Notes: generated by a model from the sequence alone, not told the origin. Counted from the stretch's first letter, positions 18,619 to 27,626 are shown. The stretch is DNA of 64,000 nucleotides from Hymenobacter aerilatus (GCF_022921095.1 NZ_CP095053.1:5064501-5128500), one strand, 5' to 3'. Numbers and translations are program-made.

Positions 18619-18890
18619 TGATAGTTGACTTTTGTTTACTGTTTGGGTCTATATTGGTAGTTATTAATGCTGCAATACACTGTTTGTGCATCGCTATTGT
18701 CAGCTACCACAAGATACATCCTTATCTGCGTCACTTTACCGCGTCCATCTCAGACTGTTAAATAAGGGTATCTGGTGCATTGTTTCACGTAAAGGTCACT
18801 ATGCTAGAGCTGACGCTTCAGCTACAGATTGAACCGCCTTATTGAACAGAACTTTGGCCCGGCCCAACCTTCTGCCGTGCTTTGGAGTTG
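18619..18890. other. Intergenic region without recognisable gene
   Basis: About 270 bases of mixed composition between the broken acetyltransferase gene and the hairpin before the next SDR. No transposase fragment, terminal repeat or RNA gene recognised. Confidence 0.45.
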
Positions 18891-18935
18891 AAAAGTCAGT
18901 CGGGCGCAATCTAATGGCGTCTGGCTGACTTTTTA
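18891..18935 (+). promoter_or_regulatory. Hairpin 18 bases upstream of the SDR start codon
   Basis: AAAAGTCAG...GGGCGC pairs with GCGTCTGGCTGACTTTT and is followed by a T run and then ACTTACAACTCCACCCCTC before the ATG at 18954. It has the form of an intrinsic terminator but stands in the leader of the next gene, so it could be an attenuator or the end of an upstream transcript. Confidence 0.45.
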
Positions 18936-18953
18936 CTTACAACTCCACCCCTC

Positions 18954-19799
18954 ATGGCAACTTCCAAAAACTGGTTTATAACCGGCGTGAGCACCGGCTT
19001 CGGTGCGTCGCTGGCCGATTTGCTTCTCGAAAAAGGCGATAAAGTAGCCGCTACCTTCCGCAAGCAGGAGCAGGTAGACGAATTCACCAAGAAAGCCGGC
19101 GAACAGGGCATTGGCGTGCTCTGCGACGTATCAGACGAGGCGCAGGTAAAGCAAGCTATCCAGCAAGCCATTGACAAGTTGGGCCACATCGATGTGGTGG
19201 TGAACAACGCGGGCTACGGTTCCCTGGGTAGCATCGAGGAAATCGACGACAAAGAAGTGCAGCGTCAATTCGACGTGAACGTTTTTGGCCCCCTGCGCGT
19301 GCTGCGCGCCGTGCTGCCCCACCTGCGCGAGCGGAAAACGGGCCACGTGATTAACATCACTAGCATCGGCGGCCTTAAGACCTTCCCTGGGGTAGGCGTT
19401 TACAACGCTTCCAAATTTGCCCTCGAGGCCATTGGCGAAAGCCTGGCGCAACAGGTGAAGCCACTGGGTATTAAGGTAACCAATATCGAACCCAGTGGCT
19501 TTCGCACCGAGTGGGCAGGCGGCTCGGCTACCTATGTGGATACCAACATTGAGGACTACCGCGCTACGGTAGGCGAAAATCTGAAGGGCATCCAGAGCTA
19601 TAGCGGCAAGCAGCCTGGCGACCCCGACCGCGCTGCGCAAATCATGTATGATCTGGTGCGCGAAGAAAACCCACCCCTACACCTGCCCATCGGCAAAGCA
19701 GCCGTGAAAGGCGCTCGTGAGAAATTTACCCAGCTTGTGCAAGAGTTGGAGCAAGTAGCTGATCTGGGCAATTCCGCTGATTTTCCCGAGGAAAAGTAA
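18954..19799 (+). CDS. SDR family oxidoreductase
   Basis: A 281-residue classical SDR. The cofactor motif is TGVSTGFGASLADLL (TGxxxGxG), then NNAGYGSLG, the Ser of INITSIGGLKTFPG and the catalytic YNASK (Tyr-Asn-Ala-Ser-Lys). The C-terminal part (GSATYVDTNIEDYRATVGE, LPIGKAAVKGAREKF) resembles 'oxidoreductase' SDRs acting on short alcohols or ketones, but the substrate is not known. It is a single gene with a strong terminator and is not closely similar to the SDR at 3684. Confidence 0.9.
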   Translation: MATSKNWFITGVSTGFGASLADLLLEKGDKVAATFRKQEQVDEFTKKAGEQGIGVLCDVSDEAQVKQAIQQAIDKLGHIDVVVNNAGYGSLGSIEEIDDKEVQRQFDVNVFGPLRVLRAVLPHLRERKTGHVINITSIGGLKTFPGVGVYNASKFALEAIGESLAQQVKPLGIKVTNIEPSGFRTEWAGGSATYVDTNIEDYRATVGENLKGIQSYSGKQPGDPDRAAQIMYDLVREENPPLHLPIGKAAVKGAREKFTQLVQELEQVADLGNSADFPEEK

Positions 19800-19817
19800 A
19801 CAGCCTCTTTCGTAGAT

Positions 19818-19868
19818 AATACCCAAAAAGGCCCTGCTGCTTGATGTAGCGGGGCCTTTTGGGTATTT
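19818..19868. terminator. Bidirectional terminator
   Basis: AATACCCAAAAAGGCCC on the left pairs with GGGCCTTTTGGGTATT on the right around GCTTGATGT-type loop bases. It lies between convergent genes and can serve both. Confidence 0.85.
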
Positions 19869-19886
19869 ATTGGTAAGAGTAGCGTC

Positions 19887-20663
19887 TTAGTCCGCTGTGG
19901 TACGGCGCCAGTCGGGGTTATAAATAAGACCAAGCTGGAGGGTGTGATTATGCTCAAAAACCTGCCCATTGCGCTGCTGTAGTACCTGATACAGGTAGCC
20001 GGTTTCCACGGCTGTAGCCGCCGAAAGCTGATACCCAAAGGCGAAATAAGTACGGTTCTGGTCGAAGACATTGCCCGTGACATTACGGCCAAACCCGACA
20101 AACACCTCGTTGTAGGCGGCCAGGTAGGGCGTTTGTGCCTGTATAATGGTGCCCGTGAGCGGTACTGCCAAGCGAAGCTGGTACCGGGAGCGGTTGAGAT
20201 ACGAATACGCGTCATCTCCGGCAAAACGTACCCAGCGCTGCTCCTGGCGGTAGCGATGCTGTAGTTGCACTCTCCCCAAATTATCGCGTAGCAGCACCTG
20301 CTGATACAAACGGTGTTCAGGAAACCGGCTGGCTGCCGGGTGCTCTCCGTAGCGGTGCGTGAGGGCGTAGGCATAGCCAGCCGAAAGCATCAAAGCGTCG
20401 TTTACGTAATAATTGGCAGCGGCTCGTACAAAATCCTGTTGCGGACGGCGCACCCCCTGGTAGCGCCGCCATTGCGCTTCGGTATGCACTCCCCACCGCT
20501 GGCTCAGGCGCGCATCGCTGAAAAACATCAGCCAAGCGTTGAAGTTGGGGTCGTTAAGGCGGGTTGGGGTAGTCGGCACCTGGCCAAAACTGGTAGTAAG
20601 GCCGCTTAGTAGCATACTCAAAAGAAGGAGTACGCTGCGGGAAAGGCGAATAGAAAGCTGCAT
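19887..20663 (-). CDS. DUF2490 domain outer-membrane protein
   Basis: A 258-residue protein with a signal peptide (MQLSIRLSRSVLLLLSMLLS, cleavage after SFGQ). The mature part begins DPNFNAWLMFFSDARLSQRWGV, then FRY-like strands such as HRYRQEQRWVRF, the DUF2490 pattern of a 10- to 12-stranded outer-membrane barrel of unknown function. The open frame extends 63 codons further upstream, but the ATG at 20661-20663 gives the signal peptide and is chosen. Confidence 0.85.
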   Translation of the reverse strand: MQLSIRLSRSVLLLLSMLLSGLTTSFGQVPTTPTRLNDPNFNAWLMFFSDARLSQRWGVHTEAQWRRYQGVRRPQQDFVRAAANYYVNDALMLSAGYAYALTHRYGEHPAASRFPEHRLYQQVLLRDNLGRVQLQHRYRQEQRWVRFAGDDAYSYLNRSRYQLRLAVPLTGTIIQAQTPYLAAYNEVFVGFGRNVTGNVFDQNRTYFAFGYQLSAATAVETGYLYQVLQQRNGQVFEHNHTLQLGLIYNPDWRRTTAD

Positions 20664-20889
20664 TAAGTAAAGGTTACGCAAATATTTCCTATACGTAAAC
20701 TTCGTAAGATGATTCCTGGGCAGGCTGTTCGCGTTGGCTAAAAAGGTAGTTGGAATGATGGAGAGACGCACGCATGCGCCTCTACCATATGCAGTAGGTG
20801 ACGCAAACAGCGTCCTTCTAAACAGCGCAACCACGGTAGCACGGAGGTACAACTATCGCGCGGCGCTACTTCCTTAGGGTAGGAATAGG

Positions 20890-21591
20890 TTAAAACTTCG
20901 CGCCAACGCTCAATTGAAACTCCCGGATGCGGTATTCTGCATCATAAGTATAAGGACCATTGAGCTCACCTTCGAAGCGGGAGGCGCCCGGAATCAGCAC
21001 GTTGTAGGGCGTATCGGAAACAGTGGCCGACAGCAGCAGCCGGTTGTTGGTGAAGTAGAGACCGGGTTGGATAAAGGTGTAGCTGTAGCCATCCTGACTG
21101 AGGTTGACCATTTGCCCCACCGCTACGCCGGGCATCAGGTGGGCAGAGGTACCTAAATTGAACCGGTAGTAAATGCCCCAATCGGCGCGGGCGCGGGTGA
21201 GCAGGCGGCTGATGTGCTCCTGTTCGTAACTCGTTATGTAGTCGTTGATTACCGTTTGAGTATAGCCGGTTTTGTAGTTCAGGTGCTGCATATCCAGCCC
21301 CAGCGTACCCGCCAGTACTATGCGTTCCGATAGGGGTTTGAAGGCCTTCACTTGCATGAAGCCCGAAAACGTATTCCGTACCGTTATTTTTCGATCTGCA
21401 TCCGAAAAGATAGGCGAAGCGGACTGTGGGCTGTATGTACCACCGTACGCCGTCGTGCGGAAGTCGCTGATTTTGGGACCAGCCTCAAAGTAAAACTCCC
21501 ATTTGGTGGGAGTGTACTGCGCAACGCTCTGGCGACTCAGTAGGGCGGCGGCAACTGTTAGCAGAAGGGCGGGTACGTAAGATTTAAACAT
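20890..21591 (-). CDS. Hypothetical exported protein, probable outer-membrane barrel
   Basis: A 233-residue protein not recognised as a named family. The ATG at 21589-21591 opens a signal peptide (MFKSYVPALLLTVAAALLS, cleavage near SVAQ-Y). The mature protein has alternating amphipathic strands (KWEFYFEAGPKISDFRTTAY, GIYYRFNLGTSAHLMPGVAVG, RLLLSATVSDTPYNV) and ends in ...YRIREFQLSVGAKF, a terminal Phe as in outer-membrane beta-barrels. It lies 226 bases upstream of the DUF2490 gene on the same strand. Confidence 0.65.
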   Translation of the reverse strand: MFKSYVPALLLTVAAALLSRQSVAQYTPTKWEFYFEAGPKISDFRTTAYGGTYSPQSASPIFSDADRKITVRNTFSGFMQVKAFKPLSERIVLAGTLGLDMQHLNYKTGYTQTVINDYITSYEQEHISRLLTRARADWGIYYRFNLGTSAHLMPGVAVGQMVNLSQDGYSYTFIQPGLYFTNNRLLLSATVSDTPYNVLIPGASRFEGELNGPYTYDAEYRIREFQLSVGAKF

Positions 21592-21802
21592 GCGAGAAGA
21601 TTGGAAAAATGGAGAGGTCAATCAAATCAGCAAGTTCAACTGTAATGCCAAAATATCTGGTTTAATTAATATTATTCACATCAAGTTGAGGGAGAGCCGC
21701 ATAGCGGTTCCACGACTTGCGTTGAGTAGCATCACTTCCAACGTTTCTTGCTATACCATGTATCTACCTGGCGTCGGGACAGTAAGCCGCAAACGTATTG
21801 AA

Positions 21803-24340
21803 CTATAGTCCGTTCTGTTTCTTGGTGCCACGGATGGCCTGTGCCTCCAAAGGGTTTTCGGGCCAATAGTGCTTGGGGTAGCGGCCACGCAGCTCCTTGC
21901 GCACCTCAAAGTAGCTGCTGGTCCAGAAGCTGCGTAGGTCGCGCGTTACCTGGGCCGGGCGGTAGCCAGGGGAGAGTAAATGCAGCGTAAGCGACACCGC
22001 GCCGCCGCCTACCGTAGGGGTATCGAGCAGGCCAAAGACCTCTTGCAAGCGCACAGCCAGTACCGGCGCGGCGGCGTCGTGGTAGTCGAGGCGGATGCGG
22101 GAGCCGGTGGGCACTTCCAGGTGGGTAGGGGCGAGGCGGTCCAGCTCCTGGCGTTGCGCCCAACCATCGGGCAGCCAGCTCAGTAGCGCTTCGCCGAGGT
22201 CTAATTTATTGATATCGGCGGTGGATCGCACGCCATCCAGAAACGGCCCCAGCCACTCGGGCAGTGCTTCCAGCAACGCCGTATCTGATACATCAGGCCA
22301 CTGCTGCGGCCGTAGGTGGTGCAGAAACGCTAGCCGCTCCCGCACCTGCGTAGCCGCCTCGGTCCATGGCAACCGGCTGATGCCCTCCGCCCGCAAATGG
22401 TCGAGCACGACAGCGGCTACCGTTTCAGGAGCTGGTTGGGGTAGGGCGGTTTCGGCTAGCACCAGAGCGCCCATGCGCTGCGTACGGCGGGCCACCACGC
22501 GGCCGGCGGCATCGTCCCAGCGCACTTGCTCCCGCGTTTCGAGCAGGTAGGCGAAGTGCTGTTCCAACTCGGCACGACTGATGGGCGCGGCCAGTCCGGC
22601 CCGCGGCTGAGCGGCCACGCCATCCAGGGTAGCCACGGCAAAAAACGCGTCGCTGGCACTGAAAAACTCGGCTGGCAACGTGGCTCGCTGGCCTGACACC
22701 ATGCGCACGCGCTCGGGCGTCTCGCGCTGGGCGAGGCGGTCGGGGTAGGCGAGGGCGGTGAGCAGGCCGGCCGCGTCGGGCTCCAACGGAGCGGCTTCTA
22801 CTCCGGCGCGGCGGCGCAGTACCGTAGCAGCTTCGCGTACGCGGCGCAGTGTGGCGTGGTCGGGGTGCAGGCCAGGAAGGGGCGCCCGTCCGGTTTCCAG
22901 GGCTTCCAAGCGCAGGCGCACATCGGGCGGACCAAAGGAGCCGTCGGCGGGGCGTAACAGGTCGCGCTCGGTGAGCAGGGCAGCCAAGGCGCAGGCAGTA
23001 GCGCCTTGTCCTACCTCTTTGCCCCGCACTACCAGGTGCGCCAGGCGCGGCACCAATCCAAGCCCTGCCAGTGCCCGCCCGTGGGGGGTAGGGCGACCAT
23101 CGGGCAGTAGTGCATGAAGGCGTACCAGTAGCTCGCGGGCCAGAGCCAGCGCGGCGGCGGGCGGCGCATCAAGCCAGCGTAGGGCTTGGGCATCGTGGGC
23201 ACCCCAGAGTGCCAGTTCCAAAGCCAGAGCGCTCAGGTCGGCCGTCAGGATTTCGGGGGGAAGGTAGGCGGGTAGCTGTGGCTGGTCGGCGGCAGTCCAG
23301 AGGCGGTAGCAGGTGCCCGGGCCAAGGCGGCCGGCGCGGCCCCGGCGCTGGTCGGCAGCGGCCTGGCTTACAGGCTGGGTGGTGAGGGTAGAAAGACCTG
23401 TGCGCGGCTCAAACTGCGGCACGCGGGCATAGCCGCCATCCACTACAATCGTCACGCCCTCAATAGTTAAACTGGTTTCGGCAATGCTGGTAGCTAGCAC
23501 CACTTTGCGCCGGCCAGCCGGCGCCGGCCGTAGGGCAGCATCTTGCTGCTCCAGAGGTAGTTCGCCGTGCAGGACGTGTACATCAACGGTAGGCGCAAGG
23601 GTAGGGGCCAGGCGCTCAGCCACGCGGCGCTGGTCAGCGAGGCCGGGTAGGAACGCCAACACGTCGCCGGTAGCGTGCGCGGCCAGGGCTTCGCGGATAA
23701 CGGCGGGCATCAGGTCTTGCAGCCGCTCGTGGGGCCTACGACTGGCACTGCTTACCCGCGCCGGTGTGAGGTAGTGTGTCTCCACTGGGTAGCTCAGGCC
23801 GGCACTGCGCACCACGGGCGCGCCCAGCCAAGCACCCAGCCGCTCAGCATCCAAGGTGGCCGACATCACCAGCAGCCGCAAATCGGGCCGCAGCACGGCT
23901 TGGGCATCCAGGGCCAGCGCCAGGCCAAGGTCTGCTTGTAGGCTGCGCTCGTGAAACTCGTCAAACAGCACCGCCGCTACACCTTCCAGCGCGGGGTCGT
24001 CCTGTAGCTGGCGCGTCAGAATTACTTCCGTAACTACCTCAATCCGCGTTTTAGCCGACACCTTGCTTTCCAGGCGCATGCGGTAGCCCACGGTTTGGCC
24101 TACTGGCTCGCCCAGGAGCTGCGCCATGCGCGTAGCCGCCGCCCGTGCCGCCAGCCGCCGCGGCTCCAGCACGATGATGCGCCCGCCGGGCGGCATCCAC
24201 TCCGCTTCGAGGAGGGCCAGCGGCACCAGCGTAGTTTTGCCCGCACCGGGCGGCGCCTGCAACACCGCGCAGGCGTTGTGGCCGAGGGTAGCAACTAGCT
24301 CGGGTAGGGCCGCGCGGATGGGGAGGTCGGGGAGAAGCAC
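21803..24340 (-). CDS. hrpB: ATP-dependent helicase HrpB
   Basis: An 845-residue DEAH-box helicase of the HrpB type; in Escherichia coli its cell role is poorly defined. Walker A is APPGAGKTTLVPLAL near residue 32, the DEAH box is DEFHERS, motif III is VMSATLD, and motif VI is QRRGRAGRLGPG. The HrpB-specific C-terminal domain is present (SGQRATLPAEFF-type segment, LEVPTGSRIRLDYHDAAAPV, and the closing CTSSYFEVRKELRGRYPKHYWPE-like block, here WTSSYFEVRKELRGRYPKH). The start is a GTG at 24338-24340; no in-frame ATG gives the P-loop upstream region. Confidence 0.95.
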   Translation of the reverse strand: MLLPDLPIRAALPELVATLGHNACAVLQAPPGAGKTTLVPLALLEAEWMPPGGRIIVLEPRRLAARAAATRMAQLLGEPVGQTVGYRMRLESKVSAKTRIEVVTEVILTRQLQDDPALEGVAAVLFDEFHERSLQADLGLALALDAQAVLRPDLRLLVMSATLDAERLGAWLGAPVVRSAGLSYPVETHYLTPARVSSASRRPHERLQDLMPAVIREALAAHATGDVLAFLPGLADQRRVAERLAPTLAPTVDVHVLHGELPLEQQDAALRPAPAGRRKVVLATSIAETSLTIEGVTIVVDGGYARVPQFEPRTGLSTLTTQPVSQAAADQRRGRAGRLGPGTCYRLWTAADQPQLPAYLPPEILTADLSALALELALWGAHDAQALRWLDAPPAAALALARELLVRLHALLPDGRPTPHGRALAGLGLVPRLAHLVVRGKEVGQGATACALAALLTERDLLRPADGSFGPPDVRLRLEALETGRAPLPGLHPDHATLRRVREAATVLRRRAGVEAAPLEPDAAGLLTALAYPDRLAQRETPERVRMVSGQRATLPAEFFSASDAFFAVATLDGVAAQPRAGLAAPISRAELEQHFAYLLETREQVRWDDAAGRVVARRTQRMGALVLAETALPQPAPETVAAVVLDHLRAEGISRLPWTEAATQVRERLAFLHHLRPQQWPDVSDTALLEALPEWLGPFLDGVRSTADINKLDLGEALLSWLPDGWAQRQELDRLAPTHLEVPTGSRIRLDYHDAAAPVLAVRLQEVFGLLDTPTVGGGAVSLTLHLLSPGYRPAQVTRDLRSFWTSSYFEVRKELRGRYPKHYWPENPLEAQAIRGTKKQNGL

Positions 24341-24374
24341 GGGATGCTAATAAGGTAGTTGATAGAGTTTGATT

Positions 24375-24472
24375 GTCCTCCCGAGCTTGCGAAGGACCTT
24401 ATGCCTGCAGAACGAGTCGTTAATACGCTTGTCGTTCTGCAGGTATAAGGTCCTTTGCAAGCTCAGGAGGAC
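24375..24472. repeat. Intergenic palindrome, copy 1 of a repeat family
   Basis: Arms 24375-24415 and 24432-24472 are complementary over 41 bases with three mismatches, around a 16-base loop (GTCGTTAATACGCTTG). The arm contains GAAGGACCTTATGCC and GCAGAACGA, shared with the copies at 27065, 30911 (in part) and 59579. It lies between hrpB and the rhodanese gene. Confidence 0.9.
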
Positions 24473-24493
24473 AGACGGGTTGATTCACAACTT

Positions 24494-24817
24494 CTAATAT
24501 ACTGGCACCTCGGGGTCTACCTCGCGGCTCCAAGCGTCGATGCCACCTTTCAGATTGAGTAAGTTGCTGAGGCCGTGGCGGTGCTGCAAAAACGCCAGGG
24601 CCTGCATGGAGCGTACACCGTGGTGGCAGATGAGCACCACGGGCCGGTCGGTAGCAATTTCGGCGGCGCGGCGTGGCAGCTCGCCCAGCGGAATCAGGTG
24701 GCTACCCTCGATGCGGCAGTAGTCGTACTCCATCGGCTCGCGCACGTCGATGAGCTGGAGATTTTCGCCGCGTTGCTGGCGGGCGTGTAGGTCGGTGGGC
24801 GTAAGATCAGGGAGCAT
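24494..24817 (-). CDS. Rhodanese-like domain protein
   Basis: A 107-residue single rhodanese domain protein of the GlpE/PspE size class. The pattern is LQLIDVREPMEYDYCRIEGS, then HLIPLGELPRRA and the active loop VLICHHGVRSMQA with the Cys at the persulfide position, then LNLKGGIDAWSREVDP. It may transfer sulfane sulfur. The ATG at 24815-24817 (MLPDLTPTDL) is preferred; longer frames would overlap the divergent pnuC gene. Confidence 0.88.
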   Translation of the reverse strand: MLPDLTPTDLHARQQRGENLQLIDVREPMEYDYCRIEGSHLIPLGELPRRAAEIATDRPVVLICHHGVRSMQALAFLQHRHGLSNLLNLKGGIDAWSREVDPEVPVY

Positions 24818-24893
24818 GGGCAGCGGGGAAGGTAGGGGGCAAAAATACGGCGCCATCCGGTAGCTTTCGGTAGCTTTGGCCGCGCCCGGTTGG

Positions 24894-25550
24894 GTGCTCA
24901 CTCAAACACGCGTTGTTTTGCTGCATTCTCTCTACGAGTTCTGGACGGCCGCTGTCGGCAACACGCCGCTGGAATGGGTAGCCGTTGTCACGGGGTTTCT
25001 GTGCGTATGGCTGGCAGCCCGCGAGTCGCTGTGGAATTTCCCGGTGGCCATTGTAAGCTGCGGTCTTTACATTGTCGTCTACTACCAGAGTGCCCTCTAT
25101 TCTGATTGCCTGTTGCAAGGCTTTTTCATCGCTCTTAGCTTGTATGGCTGGTACGAGTGGCTCTACGGCGGCGCCCGCCGCACCGAGCTAACGGTGTCGC
25201 GCACGCGCGCCCACGAGTGGCTGTGGCTTACAGTCGGCGCGGCCGTTTTCACAGGTGGCTTTGGCTACTACCTGCAACACTATACCGACGATACCATTCC
25301 CTACCTTGACAGCCTAACCACGGCCATCAGCCTGGCAGCCCAGTACCTGATGATGCGCAAGCGCTTGGAAAACTGGTGGCTATGGATTGGGGTTGATGCG
25401 CTGTACGTACCTATTCTGTGGCACAAGCAACTCTACCCCACCAGCGGACTTTATGCTGTGTACCTCGGGCTGGCAGTATATGGCTACCTAGAATGGAAAC
25501 GCGCTGCCCAGGTAGCGCAAGCCACCGGCACCACTAATCCTGCCATCTGA
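24894..25550 (+). CDS. pnuC: Nicotinamide riboside transporter PnuC
   Basis: An inner-membrane carrier for nicotinamide riboside with about seven helices. Typical PnuC words are WLAARESLWNFPVAIVSCGL, YSDCLLQGFFIALSLYGWYEW, and the late NWWLWIGVDALYVPIL. The frame has no ATG before the first helix. Candidates are TTG 24876, GTG 24894 and TTG 24918; GTG 24894 is given here but is a guess. The stop TGA overlaps the ATG of the next gene (TGATG), a sign of translational coupling with the kinase that traps the imported riboside. Confidence 0.9.
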   Translation: MLTQTRVVLLHSLYEFWTAAVGNTPLEWVAVVTGFLCVWLAARESLWNFPVAIVSCGLYIVVYYQSALYSDCLLQGFFIALSLYGWYEWLYGGARRTELTVSRTRAHEWLWLTVGAAVFTGGFGYYLQHYTDDTIPYLDSLTTAISLAAQYLMMRKRLENWWLWIGVDALYVPILWHKQLYPTSGLYAVYLGLAVYGYLEWKRAAQVAQATGTTNPAI

Positions 25551-26098
25551 TGCTACGCGTTGCCCTCACCGGCCCCGAATCGACGGGCAAAAGCACGCTG
25601 AGCCGCCTGCTGGCCGCGTACTACGGCACTACCCACGCGCCCGAGTATGCCCGTGCCTACCTCGACCAACACGGCCCTGCCTACACGCTGCCCGACTTAG
25701 AGGCTATTGCCCGCGGCCAGCTCGTCGCTGAGCAAGCAGCCGCGGCCGAAGCAACGGCGGCTGGTAAGTCGGTGGTATTTTTTGATACAGATTTACTGGT
25801 GATAAAAATCTGGGCCGAGCACGCTTTTGGTCATTGCCCAGCCTGGATTACTGACCACCTCCACCAACACCCGCACAACCTCACGCTCCTGCTCGATGTG
25901 GACCTACCCTGGGAACCCGACCCCCTGCGCGAACACCCAGACCCCGCGCAACGTCAGTATTTTCATGCGTGGTACCAGCGCGAGCTGCGCGCCCTACCCG
26001 GCCGATTTGCGGAAGTAAGCGGGCCGCCAGCTGAGCGGCTGGCTTGCGCCGTAGCGGCGGTGGATGCGCTGCTGCAGAGCGCTAGCTCAACCCAGTAA
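25550..26098 (+). CDS. NadR-like nicotinamide riboside kinase (AAA ATPase)
   Basis: A 182-residue P-loop kinase matching the C-terminal ribosylnicotinamide kinase domain of NadR. The P-loop is TGPESTGKSTLSRLLA near residue 8; HAPEYARAYLDQHGPAY and VVFFDTDLLVIKIWAE are family blocks. There is no N-terminal repressor domain and no NMN adenylyltransferase domain. It should phosphorylate nicotinamide riboside to NMN, completing a salvage pair with PnuC, with which it overlaps by one base. Confidence 0.92.
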   Translation: MLRVALTGPESTGKSTLSRLLAAYYGTTHAPEYARAYLDQHGPAYTLPDLEAIARGQLVAEQAAAAEATAAGKSVVFFDTDLLVIKIWAEHAFGHCPAWITDHLHQHPHNLTLLLDVDLPWEPDPLREHPDPAQRQYFHAWYQRELRALPGRFAEVSGPPAERLACAVAAVDALLQSASSTQ

Positions 26099-26154
26099 GA
26101 AAGTCCTCACTGCGAAATACTGCGTAAACACCGCGAGACACTACGAGAAAAACC

Positions 26155-27036
26155 ATGCAACATACCCTTACCAACGCCCATTGCCGCGTCACCATCAATA
26201 CCAAAGGAGCTGAACTGGCCAGCTTCGTCCGCATCGACAATTCACCGGAGCTGGAATATATGTGGCAGGCCGAGCCGGCCGTGTGGGGCCGCCATGCGCC
26301 GGTGCTGTTTCCGATAGTGGGCAAGCTGCCGCAGGACACCTATCTGCATCAGGGCAAAGAATACAAGCTGCCCCAACACGGCTTCGCCCGCGACCGGGAG
26401 TTTACACTCATCGAGCAGACGGAAACGGAGTTGGTGTTTGAGCTGCGTGCCGACGAACAGAGCAAGCAGGTGTACCCTTTCGATTTTGTGCTGCGGATTT
26501 CCTACTATCTGCACGAGTTAACCCTAGAAATACGCTGGCAGGTATTGAACCCCACTGCCGATCAGGAGTTGCTGTTCAGCATTGGAGCACACCCGGCGTT
26601 CCGGTGCCCGCTGCTGCCCGACGAAACGTTTGAGGATTATGCCTTCCACTTCGATCACCCCGTAACGTTTGAGCGGTATCTGCTGCAAAGTGGCCTGCTC
26701 TCCGGCGAAACGGAGCCCGTAATGAACAACCAATCGAAGCTGCCGCTCACCTACGACCTGTTTAAGGACGACGCGCTGGTCTTGAAGCACTTCGATTTCT
26801 CGGCTATTGCGGTTCGTAGCAACCGCTCCGACCGCGCCGTACGCCTGCGCTTCGACGGTTTTCCTTACCTCGGCCTCTGGACCAAGGGCCCCGGCGCCGA
26901 GTTTGTGTGCGTGGAGCCCTGGCAAGGCATTGCCAGCTCGGTAGGCGCGCCCGTAGAACTGGCCGAGAAAGAAGGCATCCTGACGCTAGCACCCGGCCAG
27001 GAATTCAACGCGGCCTATTCTATCGCGGTAGAGTAG
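26155..27036 (+). CDS. Aldose 1-epimerase family protein (LacX/YeaD-like)
   Basis: A 293-residue galactose-mutarotase-fold protein. The family shape is shown by NTKGAELASFVRIDNS near the start, YMWQAEPAVWGRHAPVLFP, the catalytic-type His in QHGFARDREF, and SIGAHPAFRCPL with a second conserved His. The Glu near the end lies in PWQGIASS-type context (FVCVEPWQGIA). It probably interconverts the anomers of a hexose or hexose phosphate. It follows the pnuC/kinase pair after 56 bases and may be cotranscribed. Confidence 0.9.
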   Translation: MQHTLTNAHCRVTINTKGAELASFVRIDNSPELEYMWQAEPAVWGRHAPVLFPIVGKLPQDTYLHQGKEYKLPQHGFARDREFTLIEQTETELVFELRADEQSKQVYPFDFVLRISYYLHELTLEIRWQVLNPTADQELLFSIGAHPAFRCPLLPDETFEDYAFHFDHPVTFERYLLQSGLLSGETEPVMNNQSKLPLTYDLFKDDALVLKHFDFSAIAVRSNRSDRAVRLRFDGFPYLGLWTKGPGAEFVCVEPWQGIASSVGAPVELAEKEGILTLAPGQEFNAAYSIAVE

Positions 27037-27064
27037 AATATTCATTTTTTATCTTCTCTTCTCT

Positions 27065-27164
27065 GTCATCATGAGCGCAGCGAAGGACCTTATGCCCGCA
27101 GAACGAGTCGTTATTACGTCGGTCGTTCTGTGGGCATAAGGTCCTTCGCTGCGCTCATGATGAC
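27065..27164. repeat. Intergenic palindrome, copy 2 of the repeat family
   Basis: Arms 27065-27106 and 27123-27164 are complementary over 42 bases with a single mismatch, around a 16-base loop (GTCGTTATTACGTCGG). The loop resembles that of copy 1. It lies between two genes in the same direction and stops 9 bases before the next start codon. Confidence 0.92.
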
Positions 27165-27173
27165 AGTAGAAAA

Positions 27174-27602
27174 ATGACTACTCTCTCCTCCATGCACATC
27201 CTACCCATCACCCCCGAACAAACCTACCCGCTGCGCCATCAGGTGCTGTGGCCTGATAAACCGTTGGTGTATGTGCAGTTGGCGGAGGACGCTGAGGGGT
27301 ACCATTTCGGGGCGTTTGTGAACGAGGAGCTGGTATCGGTGATTTCGTTGTTTGTGAATACGCAGGGCGAGGCGCGGTTCCGCAAGTTTGCTACCCATCC
27401 CGACTGGCAAGGCCGGGGCATGGGCACGGCCCTGCTGACGCGGGTAGTAGACGAGGCTACACGCTTGGGCGCCCACACGCTCTGGTGCGACTCGCGCCAA
27501 TCGGCCGCCGATTTTTATCGGCGCTTCGACATGCAGCCTACGGGCGAGGTTTTCTACAAAGGTCCCATTCCGTACGTGCGGATGCAGCGCCGCCTGCCGT
27601 AG
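27174..27602 (+). CDS. GNAT family N-acetyltransferase
   Basis: A 142-residue GNAT acetyltransferase. The acetyl-CoA loop is RKFATHPDWQGRGMGTALL (Q/R-x-x-G-x-G as QGRGMG), followed by DSRQSAADFYRRFDMQPTGE, the standard Ala-x-x-Phe-Tyr step of motif B. A second in-frame ATG at 27192 (MHILPITPEQ) is equally possible as the start. Substrate unknown. Confidence 0.88.
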   Translation: MTTLSSMHILPITPEQTYPLRHQVLWPDKPLVYVQLAEDAEGYHFGAFVNEELVSVISLFVNTQGEARFRKFATHPDWQGRGMGTALLTRVVDEATRLGAHTLWCDSRQSAADFYRRFDMQPTGEVFYKGPIPYVRMQRRLP

Positions 27603-27626
27603 TCCTTTCCAAACGGCTTATATGCA

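Noticed and set aside
24375-24472. Long palindromes considered as tRNA or structured regulatory RNA genes
   Set aside because: Arms are simple perfect hairpins without a cloverleaf or any conserved RNA family layout, and they recur at unrelated loci.
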